A DNA stretch of 64,000 nt, taken from assembly GCA_031835245.1 (NCBI GenBank), contig JAVKOQ010000022.1:69501-133500 (forward strand), written 5' to 3'. Below the pieces are notes generated by a model. That model was given only the letters and a program-made list of their open reading frames with translations, ran no database searches and was not told where the DNA came from. The position numbers and the translations under genes were made by a program. This DNA is from Balamuthia mandrillaris (lineage: Eukaryota > Discosea > Longamoebia > Balamuthiidae). Positions 62,205-64,000 of the stretch are shown here, one piece after another (position 1 is the first letter of the stretch; every line of letters begins with the position of its first letter).

Positions 62205-64000
62205 TTATCCTTGCTCTTCTTCGTTTGTAAAAGTAGAAGTGGAAGCAGAAGACGAGTTGTTTTGAGAGGTTTGGATTTGAATAAACTTGTGAGAAGGTTT
62301 GTGGGAGGTGTTTGTGGGAGGAGGCGGACGCTTCTCCTCATAACAACGTTTGCAGAGGTCGTAGTGCATGCATGACTTGCACTTAAACTGCACTTCTCCT
62401 ATCGGATGCACTCCGCATATTATGCTATAAATAATAAGGATGTAAATAAATTGAGAAGAGAAGCAGAAAAAGAGGAGGAGTTGCGTTACCATTTTACTTT
62501 TTCGGCAATTATTTCCTCCTCTATGACGAGATCCATTTCATGGGTGGAGCGGTGATTACGAGGTTCCTTCTTTAAAAAGAAACATTTATGGCCTGAATTG
62601 AAAAATTAGAGAGTAAGCACATTTGCAGGAGAGAGAAAAAGAGAGAAAGAGAAAGAGAAAGAGAAAGAGAAAGAGAAAGAGAAAGAGAAAGAGAAAGAGA
62701 AAGAGAAAGAGAAAGAGAAAGAGAAAGAGAAAGAGAAAGAGAAAGAGAAAGAGAAAGAGAAAGAGAAAGAGAAAGAGAGCTAGATTCGTACATAAGCTCA
62801 AAGAGTTGCAGCAAAGACATTCGAAGCGGTACCCAATAATGGGTTTGGTTTGGCAGCCCATGCAGCGATGCATCCTATGAACAGGTAATCCTCCTGCCAA
62901 ATCCGGTAACTGTTTCGTAAAAATAATGAAAAAAAGAGGCACAAAGAGTGATCAGATCAAAATTCACAGGAGTAGAGAAAATAAAAACAAAAGATCCGAA
63001 CCTCAACAACACTAAAGCTATGTTTTGAACTGTGATCAGGAAGATGAGAAGGATGAACCTTGTTATCGTAACAGACTGTTTTCAGAAGAAAGTGTGACAA
63101 ACGTTAGTCGAGTTTAAAAGATTGGTAGAGAGAGAGAGAGAAAGAGAAGGGTAAACAAACCTTCACATAAGTCACAATCATCGCACTCATCACAGTGAAA
63201 GCGAAGACCCCATAATGGCTTAGTATGACAGCCATCACCTTCACGCATAAGAAACGAAATAAAGATGAGAAAAGATCAACAAAGGAGCAAGAAAAGACGC
63301 ACATGCAAAGTACTGATGAAAGGCCATCTCGTTGAGAATGTTCTCAATCTCGAAGTACTCCTCCAACGTGCCACCCGCCTTGTCGTAGCACAGCTTACAA
63401 AGATCACAATTGGGCTTGGTTCTAGACTTGTATCTGGTCTTGCCCGTTTTGATGACCCCTCCACACATGTCGCACGCGATGAGGTCATGTCCCCAATCAT
63501 AGTACTCTCCCAGTTGATTTCCAAGAGAGAGCCAACCAGGTCTCAAGTTGTGGTTCCTGGCAAAGATTTCTATTTTACGGCAACCAGGAGCCATGCGCTC
63601 GATAACGTGGTAGAGTTGATCGGGTTTGCGGGACTTCTCGCGGATCTCGGCAAAGATGACGTCGTTGGAGACCTTGGGTATGAAGTCTAGATTCTTACCG
63701 CCATTTTCCTTACATTTGACGCCAATGAGGCAGATCTCGGAAGAGTGCAGCAGGTAATAGCCTTGGCTTATGGCAATATTGTTGTTGGGAGTCTTTTTGA
63801 CCCAAGTTATCTGGAAGGTTGTCTATGAGTGAGCGGAGAAAACTTTACGAGAGGGACGACGAAGAACCCTACCCTATCAACATAAGTGTAGCCCCACCGT
63901 TGCATGCATTCAAAGCCGAACTGCATTTGAGAGTTGATGACCCACAAAAAGAGGAAACCGCGATCCGATAGAACGCCGATGTCTATGTCTATAATTTCGT
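62205..64000 (-). CDS. MT-A70 methyltransferase with four ZZ-type zinc fingers, 5' end beyond window
   Basis: Exons in transcript order: 63873-64000 (partial), 63303-63810, 63161-63238, 63002-63075, 62792-62909, 62490-62592, 62205-62424; about 409 aa visible. The first part is the C-terminal half of an MT-A70 (IME4/METTL3-type) domain: GFLFLWVIN, RWGYTYVDRITWVKK, DVIFAEIREKSRKPD, IERMAPGCRKIEIFAR, GWLSLGNQL. The DPPW motif should lie just outside the window. Then come four Cys-rich fingers of ZZ spacing (ACDMC...CDLCKLC; ACDGC...CDDCDLC; RCMGC...CLCC...LCHKC; KCIIC...CKSC...LCKRC), each with late His residues. The product methylates N6 of adenine in RNA or DNA. Introns lie at matching places in the finger repeats. 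The exon 2 acceptor (63811 or slightly upstream) is ambiguous. Confidence 0.85.
62640..62778 (-). repeat. (GAGAAA)n hexamer array in an intron
   Basis: About 22 near-perfect GAGAAA units on the plus strand (TTTCTC on the transcript) fill most of the intron 62593-62791 and end 12 nt from its donor. Confidence 0.95.

Noticed and set aside
1-64000. Retroviral, LTR-retrotransposon or Polinton coding regions
   Set aside because: No reverse transcriptase, integrase, protease, capsid or packaging ATPase motifs were seen in any frame.

Overview
The window is nuclear DNA of an intron-rich single-celled eukaryote. Nearly every gene has GT-AG introns of about 50-600 nt. The introns and many upstream regions carry pyrimidine-rich microsatellites on the sense strand: (CT)n, (CTT)n and (TTGTTC)n. 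Proteins have long Ser, Gln, Glu/Lys or Gly runs. The gene repertoire fits a free-living amoeba: RhoGAP, Ras, a CRIB/WH2 actin regulator, an ERI1-like nuclease, F-box/ankyrin proteins, homoserine acetyltransferase with cysteine synthase, and a sterol-type Rieske oxygenase. Amoebozoa is my best guess (Balamuthia- or Acanthamoeba-like). This is inference, since no rRNA or other marker gene is present.

Layout. 1-2140: right part of a hAT DNA transposon, inserted in the 3' part of a cysteine-rich gene (2141-3260, minus) that also carries a second, unclassified 385-bp insertion with a 5-bp target duplication. 3639-11936: polytopic membrane protein (-), RhoGAP (+), small Cys/His zinc protein (+), Rieske oxygenase (+), dual-specificity phosphatase (+), zinc-ribbon protein (+). 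12142-19134: homoserine O-acetyltransferase (-, 13 exons) divergent from cysteine synthase (+, 10 exons), then an ERI1-like exonuclease (-, 8 exons). 19263-24389: a weak ORF, an F-box relic, and a hydantoinase/oxoprolinase-DUF917 fusion (+, 9 exons). 24580-34566: a 1745-aa PP2C-domain protein (-) and an SMP-domain lipid-transfer protein (-). 35216-44132: AIM24-like (+), HAPSTR1-like (+), galactokinase family (+), Ras GTPase (-), coiled-coil protein (+). 44210-52781: tail-anchored SKICH-like protein (-), 70-aa protein in four exons (+), repeat protein (-), type I membrane protein of beta-propeller type (+). 52920-64000: F-box/ankyrin protein (+), coiled-coil membrane protein (-), TPR protein (+), gamma-glutamyl hydrolase (-), CRIB/coiled-coil/WH2 protein (-), and an MT-A70 methyltransferase with four ZZ-type zinc fingers (-) running off the right edge.

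Most exon joins below were worked out by hand from GT/AG sites, reading-frame phase and family motifs. For most genes the spliced length is a whole number of codons with no internal stop. Genes are tightly packed and often convergent, with as little as 43-86 nt between stop codons. The clearest functional pairing is sulfur amino-acid synthesis at 12142-17276. The most novel-looking items are the MT-A70/ZZ fusion, a zinc-binding N-terminal motif shared by 7669-7911 and the CRIB/WH2 protein, the doubly interrupted Cys-rich gene, and the sense-strand-polarised repeat expansion of introns. Two caveats: some start codons, especially at 49801, are tentative, and no RNA genes were found.
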